Part shown: piece after piece, positions 1 through 8,638 of the stretch
Layout of the letters: every line of letters begins with the position of its first letter
Position numbering within the stretch: the stretch's first letter is position 1
NCBI GenBank assembly: GCA_023954355.1
Contig: JAMLID010000007.1
Coordinates: 48,582-112,581, forward strand
Length of the DNA stretch: 64,000 bases
DNA from: Oligoflexia bacterium
GTDB taxonomy: Bacteria; Bdellovibrionota; UBA1018; CAIPTA01
Reading direction: 5' to 3'
The notes under the pieces: generated by a model
The model's database searches: none
What the model was told of the DNA's origin: nothing
What the model saw: the letters and a program-made list of their open reading frames with translations, nothing else
Translations under genes and position numbers: made by a program

Positions 1-519
1 TTAAACCCAACCCTTGTCGGCAAATTGGTATCAATACGCCCACTATGTACTGATGACTTTGACAACCTTTATGAATGCGCATCTGATCCTAAAATATGGG
101 AGCAGCACCCTCAAAAAAATCGATACGAAAAACCTATTTTTCAAAAGTTCTTTGATGATGCCATAAACTCAAAAGGCGCTTTTGCCATTATTGACATTCA
201 GAGTAGTGAGATCATTGGCAGTTCAAGATATTACAATTTAGATGTAATAAAAGAACAAATAACTATTGGTTATACTTTCTTATCTAGAAAATACTGGGGG
301 GGCATCTATAATCGCGAGCTAAAACTTTTAATGCTAGAGCACGCGTTTTCATTTGTTGAATCAGTACAATTCGAGATCGGAAGCTACAATAAACGCTCTA
401 GAAGAGCTATCGAAAAAATTGGTGCTTCTTTGAATGATGAGCTTGCGCTTGATGGCAAAGATCATGTTATTTATATTATAAAGAGGTCTCAGCTTAAAGA
501 GTTAGCTAGTTTAAAATAA
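1..519 (+). CDS. GNAT family N-acetyltransferase (RimJ/RimL type), 5' truncated
   Basis: The reading frame is open to the first base of the window, and the residues before the apparent TTG start (NPTLVGKLVSIRPL) already match the first strand of RimJ/RimL-type acetyltransferases. The true start therefore lies upstream of the window and the TTG at 25 is internal. The C-terminal part (YNKRSRRAIEKIGA) is the typical GNAT segment in which the side-chain-rich helix precedes the last strands. The family transfers acetyl groups from acetyl-CoA to amines; the substrate cannot be told here. It ends 4 bases from the convergent spoVR stop codon. Confidence 0.75.
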   Translation, partial: LNPTLVGKLVSIRPLCTDDFDNLYECASDPKIWEQHPQKNRYEKPIFQKFFDDAINSKGAFAIIDIQSSEIIGSSRYYNLDVIKEQITIGYTFLSRKYWGGIYNRELKLLMLEHAFSFVESVQFEIGSYNKRSRRAIEKIGASLNDELALDGKDHVIYIIKRSQLKELASLK

Positions 520-523
520 GTTG

Positions 524-2002
524 TTACTTCATTTCTGAAAACTCGCCATTCACTACAGAATACGTCTTTATCGCACCCTCAGATTCTGTTTCAATATGAA
601 CAGGGCGTTTCCACAACTTTTCTAAATTTGTAAGCGTAGCCTGGCAATAACGAACATCTAAGTCTTGGCCATGGTGTTCATGCTTAAGTAAAAGCTCGCC
701 CCTATTTTTAAAATTCGCATTTTGCACACGAATCAAAGGTTGACCACCATTTGTAAGCATATTCAGCATACGCTCTTTCACTTCTTTCCAATCTTTACTT
801 TTGATTTCGTACTTTTTCGTACGAGGATTTAAATCATACGTATAAAGCTTTTGTTCTTCACAAAACTCTTCTGTAAAAAACTCATCAATAAAAGTCACAT
901 CATTATGCGATCGACGTACATCAAATATTTTATTCCTACCTAAACCTAATTTTTTATCCCAATTTTTTTTCTGCACCATATCGTCACAGGTATCATAATC
1001 TTTACCGAATTTACCTTTGTTCCAGCGGTCTTCTATGTGACGAAAAAGCTCGATTCCAAGCTTATAAGGATTCATTCCTCCAGGCTGCGTTACCATCACT
1101 CCTGCATGGCGATCGGCAAAATCTATAAACTCAGAAGAATGTAAAACTCTCTCGGTAAGAATTTTAGAGTGCCAATAAGATGCCCATCCCTCGTTCATGA
1201 TTTTTGTCATTCTCTGAGGTACGAAATAATAACTTTCTTCACGAATCATAGACAAAACATCTGCCTGCCAGTCCTCTAGAGGTGCATGTTCTATATGAAA
1301 CAATAAAATATCTCTCTCAGGTTGTGCAGGAAAAGCCTGTTTTTCTTGTTTTTTCTGCTCTTTGATTGCCGTCTTTTCTTTTTCGATTACCTCTTTTGGA
1401 TTCATAAAAGTATCGAGATAATTTCTAGGAGCCTGAAACTTTATAGTATCTGTTTTTTCTTCTTCTGGCTTTTTTTCTTTTTGCTCCATTCGAAATGGCA
1501 TGTACGGATCAATTAAATCTTCAACCGATAAACAAACATCAATAAATGACTCGACTACATCTTCTCCATGTTTGTCCATATAGCGCTTCACTCGAGAGGC
1601 GTGATTTGCCATTTGGTCGATCATTTTACGATTTGTTTTTGAAAACCAAATATTATTTTTAAAAAAATCACAGTGACCATATACGTGAGCCATTACAAGT
1701 TTTTGGTCTATATACGGATTAGAATTCAATAAATAGGCATAGCAAGGATCAGTATTGATCACCATTTCGTAAATTTTTTGCATTCCCCACTCATAACCTT
1801 TGGAGAGCTGATCATACTGCATTCCAAATCGCCAGTGTGGATATCTTTTAGGGAATCCACCACCAGCAGCAATCTGGTTTACTTGATCGTAGTCAAGCAT
1901 TTCAAATATTACATCAAAGCATTCTAGACCAAACTCTTCCGCAGCAGACTTAACCTTTGCCTGTAGAGCCTGTAGTTCTGGTGGCAAACCCGTAGAGTTC
2001 AT
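524..2002 (-). CDS. spoVR: SpoVR family protein
   Basis: This 492-residue protein has the length and hallmark blocks of the SpoVR/YcgB family: an N-terminal segment around a HVYGHCDFFKNN block and a central NEGWASYWH motif. SpoVR was named for Bacillus spore cortex formation, but in non-sporulating bacteria it is linked with YeaH and PrkA in stress and stationary-phase responses; its biochemistry is unresolved. It is the last gene of a minus-strand operon (prkA, secreted protein, yeaH, spoVR) and begins directly after the yeaH stop codon, which suggests translational coupling. A Lys/Glu-rich insert near residues 175-225 is probably a flexible linker. Confidence 0.93.
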   Translation of the reverse strand: MNSTGLPPELQALQAKVKSAAEEFGLECFDVIFEMLDYDQVNQIAAGGGFPKRYPHWRFGMQYDQLSKGYEWGMQKIYEMVINTDPCYAYLLNSNPYIDQKLVMAHVYGHCDFFKNNIWFSKTNRKMIDQMANHASRVKRYMDKHGEDVVESFIDVCLSVEDLIDPYMPFRMEQKEKKPEEEKTDTIKFQAPRNYLDTFMNPKEVIEKEKTAIKEQKKQEKQAFPAQPERDILLFHIEHAPLEDWQADVLSMIREESYYFVPQRMTKIMNEGWASYWHSKILTERVLHSSEFIDFADRHAGVMVTQPGGMNPYKLGIELFRHIEDRWNKGKFGKDYDTCDDMVQKKNWDKKLGLGRNKIFDVRRSHNDVTFIDEFFTEEFCEEQKLYTYDLNPRTKKYEIKSKDWKEVKERMLNMLTNGGQPLIRVQNANFKNRGELLLKHEHHGQDLDVRYCQATLTNLEKLWKRPVHIETESEGAIKTYSVVNGEFSEMK

Positions 2003-3121
2003 CTACTTTCCCTTTCCTAAAAATTCTTTTATCGATTTCATAATGCCTTCTTTATTTTCAATTTTTGAAAGGGCTAATTTTTCGTTTCCATCTTTAAATT
2101 GCTCTTGTAAATCTTTTAAAAATTGCCCAGACCCGTATCGACTTTCTACTTGCCCGTAACAAAACATATTAATTCTTGGAAAAAGATAGTTTTCCAATAA
2201 ATCAAAACAAACTTTCGTATCTTCACCACTCCAATTATCTCCATCAGAAAAATGAAATGGGTAAATATTCCATTGATCTGGTGGATATTCGGTCTCAATC
2301 ATTTTTTGGCAAAGCTTATAGGCACTAGAAATTAAAGTACCTCCGCTCTCTCTTGTAGAATAAAAGGTTTTTTCATCTACTTCTTTTGCAATAGTATCGT
2401 GAATGATATAGCGAGTTTCAATTCCCTTGTATTGAGAGCGAAGCCAGGTATCAATCCAAAAACTTTCCGTACGAACTATTTCTTTTTGTTCATCACCCAT
2501 AGAACCTGAAACGTCCATCATATAAATAATTACAGCATTCGCATCAAACTCTTCGGTTGTCTTCCAAGAACGATAGCGCATATCTTTTCGAATTGGCACA
2601 ATCACAGGATTTTCAGAATCATATGTTCCTGTTGCAATTTGACGCTTTAAGGCCTCTCTAAAAGAACGGCGAAAGTTTCTTAATGAATTGGGGCCTTGAT
2701 GAGCGATTCCTGTGTAGCGATCTTTTTGTTTTTCTAAAATCTCTTTTCCCTTAGCTTCAATTTTAGGAAGCTCAAGTTCCTCAGCCAAAATCTCTGCTAA
2801 CTCTTGCAATGTTAAATCAACCTCTAATGCATGATCACCAGGTTGATTTCCCGCCTCACCTTGACCATCACCCTCTTGAGGCTGTCCATCAGAGCCCACC
2901 TCATCACCCACATCTCCATCGCCCTGACCTACGCCCCCTTCGTTACTTCCAAATTTAAATCTTGGAATATCAATTTGTGGCATAGGAATAGAGACAGTGT
3001 CTTTTCCTTTTTTTACAATCATATCTCCATTGGAAATATATTTTTTTAAATCCTGCTTAATCTTGCCCTTAATGATATTTTTGAATCGAGCATGATCTCG
3101 TTGGATATTATAAAGTGACAT
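2003..3121 (-). CDS. yeaH: YeaH/YhbH family protein (DUF444) with VWA-like domain
   Basis: This 372-residue protein matches the DUF444 family. Residues about 58-97 form a Gly/Asp/Gln-rich linker. From about residue 195 there is a von Willebrand A-like fold with a MIDAS signature, D203-x-S205-x-S207 in MMDVSGSMG, which would bind a divalent metal. In other bacteria yeaH is co-transcribed with the kinase gene yeaG (prkA) and often with spoVR, exactly as here. Its start overlaps the end of the upstream secreted-protein gene by 14 bases, so translation is probably coupled. The biochemical role of the family is unknown. Confidence 0.93.
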   Translation of the reverse strand: MSLYNIQRDHARFKNIIKGKIKQDLKKYISNGDMIVKKGKDTVSIPMPQIDIPRFKFGSNEGGVGQGDGDVGDEVGSDGQPQEGDGQGEAGNQPGDHALEVDLTLQELAEILAEELELPKIEAKGKEILEKQKDRYTGIAHQGPNSLRNFRRSFREALKRQIATGTYDSENPVIVPIRKDMRYRSWKTTEEFDANAVIIYMMDVSGSMGDEQKEIVRTESFWIDTWLRSQYKGIETRYIIHDTIAKEVDEKTFYSTRESGGTLISSAYKLCQKMIETEYPPDQWNIYPFHFSDGDNWSGEDTKVCFDLLENYLFPRINMFCYGQVESRYGSGQFLKDLQEQFKDGNEKLALSKIENKEGIMKSIKEFLGKGK

Positions 3122-3515
3122 AGCGTCCAGACTCCCTAAGCGTTTTTCTTACGGATTGAAAAATAGATGACTCTGACATTTCTTCAGAACGTACACTCAA
3201 ATACGTTCCATTTGATTCATCATAGAAAAAAAAGTCGCATCCTCTTGGCAGATCTGCGTTCTTTTTGGACAAAATCCAACCTTCACAGTCAGCTGGCCCT
3301 TTAATTTCCGACAATTCTAATAACAACCCACTGGGATTTCTTAAAAGAACAAGATGAGAGTCTTTGCTTTTTGCGAAATGCACTTCTCCTCTTGGACTCT
3401 CGTAGATTTTTTCAATTACCTGAGGGGACTCTTCACCTGTTGGTAGCCCTCTATTGGACCAACCTTCAGATGCGAAAAACACCCCCACTACTAATAAAAA
3501 GAAAATGGACTTCAT
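3108..3515 (-). CDS. small secreted protein of unknown function inside the prkA-yeaH-spoVR operon
   Basis: This 135-residue protein has a clear N-terminal signal peptide ([20 protein letters not shown], cleavage near residue 20) and two cysteines in the mature part that could form a disulfide. I do not recognise a family. The start codon follows the prkA stop codon immediately, with a strong GAGAGGGG ribosome site within the end of prkA, and its end overlaps yeaH by 14 bases, so it is clearly part of the operon. A periplasmic or secreted product between two cytoplasmic stress proteins is unusual; it may be a lineage-specific partner or an envelope output of the pathway. Confidence 0.75.
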   Translation of the reverse strand: MKSIFFLLVVGVFFASEGWSNRGLPTGEESPQVIEKIYESPRGEVHFAKSKDSHLVLLRNPSGLLLELSEIKGPADCEGWILSKKNADLPRGCDFFFYDESNGTYLSVRSEEMSESSIFQSVRKTLRESGRYVTL

Positions 3516-5582
3516 TTATCCCCTCTCTTTTGCATCTCCACGAGCAAAAATCGAAGCAACATAATTTAAGATATCTGTGGCAGAAATATCGTCATAGCCA
3601 AAATCACGAATCAATCGAGTTTTAACTACATCGATTTTTTCCTGCATATTTTTATCAACAACATTAGAAACCAAGCTAGACAGCTTAATTGAATCTTTTT
3701 GATCTTCAAAAAGTTTCAACTCTAATGCTCTATGTAAACGCTCGTTTGTTTTATAATCAAACTGCTTACCTTCGATGGCTAAAGCACCTATATAGTTCAT
3801 GATCTCTCTTCTAAAATCATCTTTTCTTGATTCTGGAATTTCGATTTTCTCTTCTATAGTTCTCATCAATCGTTCATCTGGCTGTTCTAGTTGTCCCGTA
3901 TATCGGTTGCGTACCTTTTCTTTCTGCGTATAGGCTTTGATATTATCAATATAATTACCGCAAAGATTAGAAATCGCAGACTCATCAGCTGAGATGGCTC
4001 TTTGCACCTCATTCTTGATAATATCTTCGTATTCTTGTTTTACCGCAGAAAGAAGCTCTCTATATTCTCTTCTCTTTTCTTCACTAGAAATTAAAGTGTG
4101 GTGTCGTAAACCCGATTCAAGCTCATTAAATAGCATGAACGGATTAATACAACCCAGATGACCATACTTTACTAAAGTATTAGAAATTTTATCCTGAATA
4201 TAACGTGGACTGACCCCTTCTAATCCCTCGCGTATCGCCTCTTTTCTCAGCTCTTTTACGTTATCTTCGGTATATCCCGATAGGGTCTTCCCATTATAAA
4301 GCTTTAATTTTTGCATAAGTGATAGGTCACTTTTCTTAGGCGCTTCTAGTCTTGTTAAAATCGCCCACATAGCGGCCATCTCAATGGTATGAGGAGCAAT
4401 AAAAACTCCCTGCACCTTACCCTTACCGAAATCTTTTTCGTAGATCTTAATCTCTTCATGAAGCTTTGTAATATAGGGAATGTCAATTTTCACCGTACGA
4501 TCCCTGAGCGCTTCCATAAATTCGTTATTTTGCAATTTACGAAACTCGGGTTCGTTCGTATGCCCAACAATCACTTCATCGATATGCGTTTGCGCAAACT
4601 TCTTTGGCTTAACCACGTGCTCTTGCGAGGCACCTAGCAAATCGTACAAGAAAGCCACGTCTAGTTTTAATACCTCTACAAATTCTATAAGTCCGCGGTT
4701 AGCTACTTGAAACTCACCATCAAAATTAAAAGCTCTTGGGTCAGAGTCTGAACCAAATTCTGCAATTTTTCGGTAATTGATATCACCAGTAAGCTCTGTA
4801 GAGTCTTGGTTTTTTTCGTCCTTGGGTTGAAAAGTACCAATACCGATACGATCTTTTTCTGATAGTAAAAATCTAAACACACGAACGTGCTCTAGAACCT
4901 TTGACCAATCTCCTTTGTAGCGAGACATCAGCTCACGATAGATCATTCTCATAGGAGGCGAGAGCTCTCCTTTAATTTTCATTTTATAATTTCCATCTCC
5001 TGATTTATTTAATTCGTCTTCAAACCCTCTACGCGCACTTTCAGGAATCAATAAAAGTGGATCTTCATTCATGGGTGAGCGCATTTCACCAGACTGACCG
5101 ACGAGCCCGTATTTGGGATCGTCAACAAACTTAAATGTATATAGCGCTCCCTCACTGGTGTGCGAATATCTCTCAATGCCCTTTTTTAGCAACCTAGCAA
5201 TCGTCGACTTTGCTGACCCTACTGGACCATGCAGCAAGAGAACTCTTTTTTCTGTTCCATAACCCAGGGCTGCTGATCGCAAAAAATTCACTAACTTCAT
5301 TAAATGAACATCTAGACCGAAAACAGCATCTTTACCTTGATCGATTGGGTCTTCAAAAAATTTATAATGCGTAACCTCTTTCTTGTATTCCATGAACTGC
5401 GTTGAGCCAAAGCTCATGATCATGTCATACATTCTTTGAAACGCATTTCTTGTGAGATTCGGATTTCCCTTAACTAAATCTAGATATTCCGAAAAGTCTC
5501 CCTCCCAATGAAGCTCTTGGTAACTCTTGGGACTGTGCAAGCCAGCAATTAATCCTACTAAATCTTTATTTGATCCACTCAT
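3516..5582 (-). CDS. prkA: PrkA family serine protein kinase / AAA+ ATPase
   Basis: This 688-residue protein has an N-terminal AAA+ module with Walker A GPVGSAKS at residues 119-126 and a C-terminal PrkA domain distantly similar to eukaryotic kinases. The family (YeaG in E. coli, PrkA in Bacillus) is associated with stress and starvation; both kinase and protease-like activities have been reported for members. It is the first gene of the operon with a secreted protein, yeaH and spoVR. It faces a PP2C phosphatase gene across about 120 bases, so a kinase/phosphatase pair under a shared intergenic region is plausible. Confidence 0.93.
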   Translation of the reverse strand: MSGSNKDLVGLIAGLHSPKSYQELHWEGDFSEYLDLVKGNPNLTRNAFQRMYDMIMSFGSTQFMEYKKEVTHYKFFEDPIDQGKDAVFGLDVHLMKLVNFLRSAALGYGTEKRVLLLHGPVGSAKSTIARLLKKGIERYSHTSEGALYTFKFVDDPKYGLVGQSGEMRSPMNEDPLLLIPESARRGFEDELNKSGDGNYKMKIKGELSPPMRMIYRELMSRYKGDWSKVLEHVRVFRFLLSEKDRIGIGTFQPKDEKNQDSTELTGDINYRKIAEFGSDSDPRAFNFDGEFQVANRGLIEFVEVLKLDVAFLYDLLGASQEHVVKPKKFAQTHIDEVIVGHTNEPEFRKLQNNEFMEALRDRTVKIDIPYITKLHEEIKIYEKDFGKGKVQGVFIAPHTIEMAAMWAILTRLEAPKKSDLSLMQKLKLYNGKTLSGYTEDNVKELRKEAIREGLEGVSPRYIQDKISNTLVKYGHLGCINPFMLFNELESGLRHHTLISSEEKRREYRELLSAVKQEYEDIIKNEVQRAISADESAISNLCGNYIDNIKAYTQKEKVRNRYTGQLEQPDERLMRTIEEKIEIPESRKDDFRREIMNYIGALAIEGKQFDYKTNERLHRALELKLFEDQKDSIKLSSLVSNVVDKNMQEKIDVVKTRLIRDFGYDDISATDILNYVASIFARGDAKERG

Positions 5583-5650
5583 AGATTCCCCTCTCCTTGG
5601 GCTTGAAAGGATTGCCCTTTCTTATTTTTATTATCCGATTGCTAACCCAC

Positions 5651-5674
5651 GAAGTCAAAGCCTTAGTTGACTTC
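5651..5674. promoter_or_regulatory. perfect 8-bp inverted repeat between prkA and the PP2C gene
   Basis: GAAGTCAA and TTGACTTC are exact reverse complements separated by 8 bases. They are flanked by a weaker outer pair, GCTAAC at 5641-5646 and GTTAGC at 5687-5692. The site lies in the divergent region between prkA (minus) and the phosphatase gene (plus). A dimeric repressor or activator site, or a hairpin in the phosphatase leader, would both fit; which one cannot be decided from sequence. Confidence 0.4.
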
Positions 5675-5704
5675 TTTGGCCCCTTTGTTAGCCTATTGAT
5701 ATCT

Positions 5705-6451
5705 ATGAAGATTGTAAGCTCTGGAATCACCGATATTGGCCGAAAACGTAAGGTAAATCAGGATTCCTTTCTAATGGAACCCGAAAATAACCTATTTGTG
5801 GTCGCCGACGGCATGGGAGGGCACGCTGGAGGCGAAACCGCCTCACGCTTAACGGTAGAAACTGTAGTTAAGTCTATATTAACTGATAAATCTACCATGC
5901 TATCTGCAGAGCCCAGCGACTTAGTTATGGGTGCTATTCATAGAGCAAATACTGCCGTTTTCAGTACTGCTGAAAAAAACAAAAGCCTCTCGGGCATGGG
6001 AACCACAGTAGTAACAATGTATTTACAGCAAGGAAAACTCTATGTCGGCCACGTAGGAGACAGTAGAGTCTATATGGCTAAAAAAAATCAAATCTGGCAA
6101 CTCACCAAAGACCACTCTCTAGTCAATGAAAAACTAAAAGCCGGTGTCATTACGCGCGAACAAATGAAAAGAGATAAGTCACGAAACGTAATTACCCGCT
6201 CTGTAGGATTTGAAAGCTCTGTTTTGGTAGATATTTACCAAAAAGAAGTAGGCCCTGGTGAGATTTATCTTGCCTGCTCTGATGGGCTTTCGGGAATGGT
6301 TGAAGATGATGAGATGCTAGCAATCTTAAATGAATTAGCCTGGGGAACAGATGATCTAAAACCCTTAGTGCAAACAATGATTGATCGTGCAAATAAAAAT
6401 GGAGGCGACGACAATGTTACTTGCGTTGTCGCAAGAGTAGATACGAATTAG
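5705..6451 (+). CDS. PP2C-type Ser/Thr protein phosphatase (Stp-like)
   Basis: All metal-binding motifs of bacterial PP2C phosphatases are visible: RKVNQDSF near the start, VVADGMGGHAGGE, GTTVV, HVGDSRVY, ACSDGLSGMV and GGDDNVT at the end. These hold two Mn/Mg ions that hydrolyse phospho-Ser/Thr. The open frame extends upstream to 5597, but I chose the ATG at 5705 because family members begin just before the VNQDS motif and the extension covers an inverted repeat. The product is 248 residues, the usual length. It is divergent from prkA, suggesting it may reverse PrkA or other Hanks-type kinase phosphorylation. Its end overlaps the cheD remnant by 4 bases. Confidence 0.93.
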   Translation: MKIVSSGITDIGRKRKVNQDSFLMEPENNLFVVADGMGGHAGGETASRLTVETVVKSILTDKSTMLSAEPSDLVMGAIHRANTAVFSTAEKNKSLSGMGTTVVTMYLQQGKLYVGHVGDSRVYMAKKNQIWQLTKDHSLVNEKLKAGVITREQMKRDKSRNVITRSVGFESSVLVDIYQKEVGPGEIYLACSDGLSGMVEDDEMLAILNELAWGTDDLKPLVQTMIDRANKNGGDDNVTCVVARVDTN

Positions 6452-6896
6452 CTCTTAATTGCCTCTACAGATAATGTATGTAAAGAATTATCAACAACGA
6501 CAATCCTACCAAACCTATCACCTGTATGAGAACCCTCTATAACGATTTTTGACTCATTCAAAACACTCGTAGCAACTAATATATTTTTTTCTCCAACGCC
6601 TTTTTGATTGGAGTCTATCTCATATTCTTCGCTACCACCCAGGATTGTTGCCTTCATCTCTGCTAACTCAGCGCCCTGCGCCAACATTTTTTCTATCAAA
6701 TATCTCGTTGAAATATCTCCATAACGAGTATTTGTATCGCCCTCTGGGCCTTAGGGTGGAGAAAATGATTCATACCCAGAATTTTATTTTTGCGATCAAA
6801 AATCACCACGCAGACACATGTACCTAGAACGGTTTGCGCTATTATAGGATTTTTCGTCACAAGTATTTGACTGGGAAAAACAAAGCGTCTGTTCAT
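6448..6896 (-). pseudogene. cheD: CheD-like chemoreceptor glutamine deamidase, interrupted by one frameshift
   Basis: Two minus-strand frames together give a full CheD. The upstream part contains VLGTCVCVVIFDRKNKILGMNHF, including the conserved TVLGTC cysteine and the GMNHF block. The downstream part reads NTRYGDISTRYLIEKMLAQG and then KATILGG, with the conserved GERN-like and GR motifs later. The frames join by a -1 shift (one missing base) at the GGGCCTTAGG stretch at 6746-6755, giving HPKGPEGDTNTRYGD. Apart from the shift both halves are well conserved, so a sequencing indel or a very recent mutation is more likely than an old pseudogene. CheD deamidates receptor glutamines and interacts with CheC in chemotaxis; no other che genes are in the window. 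Confidence 0.75.
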
Positions 6897-6975
6897 GATT
6901 AAGTTATGTTACATTTTTTTTAATTATGTCCATAGCAGAAATTCATCATACAAGCTTTTATTCGAAATCCTATGT

Positions 6976-7002
6976 TGAGTTAATTTTTCTTAAATTAAAT
7001 AC
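6976..7002. promoter_or_regulatory. candidate operator upstream of the atypical response regulator
   Basis: The element has arms TGAGTTAA (6976-6983) and ATTAAATAC (6994-7002) around a TTAATTTTTCTTAA core (6980-6993). The same two arms in the opposite orientation, and the same 14-base core, occur upstream of the following operon at 7834-7855. Two related elements, each in front of one of two adjacent transcription units, fit autoregulation and target control by the regulator encoded between them. The DNA is AT-rich, so chance similarity remains possible. Confidence 0.35.
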
Positions 7003-7105
7003 CGTGATTTAAACTAGCCCCAGCTAAGACTTGCATTGTCGCTCTCTCTATGAGAAAGCCTTTTATATATACTAACAAGACAAAATTAAGAGATAAATCA
7101 AATAC

Positions 7106-7813
7106 ATGAATCAGGTAGAAAAACCCCAAGTTTGGATATTAGACAATAACAAAAATACATCTCACACTTATCAGCAGGCTCTAGATGATTCGTTCGATTT
7201 TAAGGAGTTCTCTAACATAAACGATTTTAGAGAATATTATTTAAATACTCTTCGTTCTAATAAATCAAGGATTCCTGACTTTATCATCTCAGAGCTCTAC
7301 CTAGATGATGGATGCATGATTGACCTATTCCGTGATCCCAATTTTCCCAAAAACACTCACTCTCAATTTTTTATTGTGTCTCAAGAAAAAGATCCTTCTA
7401 TTATTGAAAATTGCTTAAAGTTCGGTGCCTCAGATTTTTTCGCTAAGCCCGTAGCCCTACCGGTTCTACAGGCAAAATTAAATTTTGCACTTCAAGAAAA
7501 AATAAAACTCGAAAAACAAGACGTCCCCGTGCTTAAAGCCAATACTCTTACTTTTTATAAAAATGATTCTTTTGTAACAACACTCACACCTAAAGAGATT
7601 CGTATATTTTCAATACTTCATGAGGCTAAAGGCGATACAGTTACTCGAGATCAAATCGTAAGTACGGTTTGGAACAATAAGAAAACATGTAACAAAAGCT
7701 TTGATGTTCATCTTTTTAACTTACGAAAAAAATTATGGGCACTAGATATAGAAGTAGATTTTGTACCCCCAAACTCCTACCGTTTAGAAAAAGGCTGCGC
7801 CCTAATTATTTAA
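7106..7813 (+). CDS. atypical OmpR/PhoB-type response regulator
   Basis: This 235-residue protein has an N-terminal receiver-like fold and a C-terminal winged helix (TLTPKEIRIFSILHEAKGDTVTRDQIVSTVW, followed by a DVHLFNLRKKL recognition helix). The receiver keeps the Lys-Pro switch (FFAKP). The aspartate normally phosphorylated is replaced by glutamate: IISELYLDD places E63 at that position. The acidic pair is also reduced to D13-N14. Such receivers are often phosphorylation-independent. No histidine kinase is adjacent. It precedes the GNAT-HDO-desaturase operon in the same direction and probably controls it, since both promoters carry a related sequence element. Confidence 0.8.
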   Translation: MNQVEKPQVWILDNNKNTSHTYQQALDDSFDFKEFSNINDFREYYLNTLRSNKSRIPDFIISELYLDDGCMIDLFRDPNFPKNTHSQFFIVSQEKDPSIIENCLKFGASDFFAKPVALPVLQAKLNFALQEKIKLEKQDVPVLKANTLTFYKNDSFVTTLTPKEIRIFSILHEAKGDTVTRDQIVSTVWNNKKTCNKSFDVHLFNLRKKLWALDIEVDFVPPNSYRLEKGCALII

Positions 7814-7833
7814 ACTAGTTAGACACAACGACT

Positions 7834-7855
7834 GTATTTAATTTTTCTTAACTCA
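7834..7855. promoter_or_regulatory. candidate operator upstream of the GNAT-HDO-desaturase operon
   Basis: GTATTTAAT (7834-7842) and TTAACTCA (7848-7855) are the reverse complements of the two arms of the element at 6976-7002, and the shared core TTAATTTTTCTTAA lies at 7838-7851. It sits about 60-80 bases before the first operon gene, between the regulator gene and the operon, where an activator site would be expected. Binding by the neighbouring regulator is inferred only. Confidence 0.35.
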
Positions 7856-7912
7856 TGTTTTAAAAAAGTATTCCGATCAATTCATCACTTCCTTTCATCT
7901 AAAAGAGGTCTT

Positions 7913-8623
7913 ATGTCGGTGAATCAAGAGTTAATAAAAAATATTCAATGCACTATCTTACCAGGAAAATACAAACTCAATCAAAAAATCCCAGAAATAT
8001 ACAATAAAATGTATTTATACTGGAAAAACACCTGGTCGGATTTTTTTGAAAAATCAGGTAGCCCCAAAGGATCCCTAAACATAGAAAATTTTCATCGGCA
8101 TGATTTTTTGATCGTGCTTCATACCAAAGACGAACATCAAATTGCGGGTTCTTTGCTTTCTACTTCATTTCCACTTAAAGCGCTAAGTACATATGATCAC
8201 CCATGCGTTAGTCTTTTTCCATCATCAATCACAACCACGCTAAAGGAGATGTCAAAAGGCTTCTGCATTACTGCAGAATATTTATCAGTCCATCCAGAAT
8301 TCAGAAAATCATTAATAGGAGTTTCACTCGCTGATATACTGGTAGGTTTACAAATGCAGTTATTCGAAGATATTCAGGCAGATATTTCGTTAGCAACTAC
8401 TGTACGGAAAGCAAAGGTCGATGAAATAGGCGCAAGCTATGGCTATAAACCGCTAGGCTCTTATGAAAAATGTGGAGTCGATTGCATTATGATGGTCAAT
8501 ACAAAAGAAACGAATAAAAGACATAAAGATCCCTTAGTTGCAAATCTAGTTGATCTTCTATGGAAAAATAAAATAGACGAAACACATTCACTTCAAAAAA
8601 CAATAACAAGCATAGCAGCCTAG
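7913..8623 (+). CDS. GNAT-fold acyltransferase-like protein, possibly N-acyl amino acid synthase-like
   Basis: The 236-residue protein resembles the GNAT fold of FeeM-type N-acyl amino acid synthases and autoinducer synthases. A core of strands carries HRHDFLIVLHTKDEHQIAGSLL (shown in part, residues about 61-82), then ITAEYLSVHPEFRK (about 119-132) followed by a long helix and a GYKPLGSYEKCG segment typical of GNAT C-termini. I am confident only of the fold class; the acyl donor and acceptor are unknown. A strong AAAGAGGT ribosome site precedes the ATG. It is followed at 15-base spacing by a diiron-oxidase-like gene and a fatty-acid desaturase gene, which argues for an acyl-chain substrate. 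Confidence 0.6.
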   Translation: MSVNQELIKNIQCTILPGKYKLNQKIPEIYNKMYLYWKNTWSDFFEKSGSPKGSLNIENFHRHDFLIVLHTKDEHQIAGSLLSTSFPLKALSTYDHPCVSLFPSSITTTLKEMSKGFCITAEYLSVHPEFRKSLIGVSLADILVGLQMQLFEDIQADISLATTVRKAKVDEIGASYGYKPLGSYEKCGVDCIMMVNTKETNKRHKDPLVANLVDLLWKNKIDETHSLQKTITSIAA

Positions 8624-8638
8624 AAGAGAGGTAGTACC

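Noticed and set aside
25..27. TTG as the true start of the first acetyltransferase gene
   Set aside because: Family-like residues continue upstream in frame to the window edge, so the codon is internal.
5597..5704. 36-residue N-terminal extension of the PP2C phosphatase
   Set aside because: Hydrophobic, without family match, and overlapping an inverted repeat; the ATG at 5705 fits the family start.
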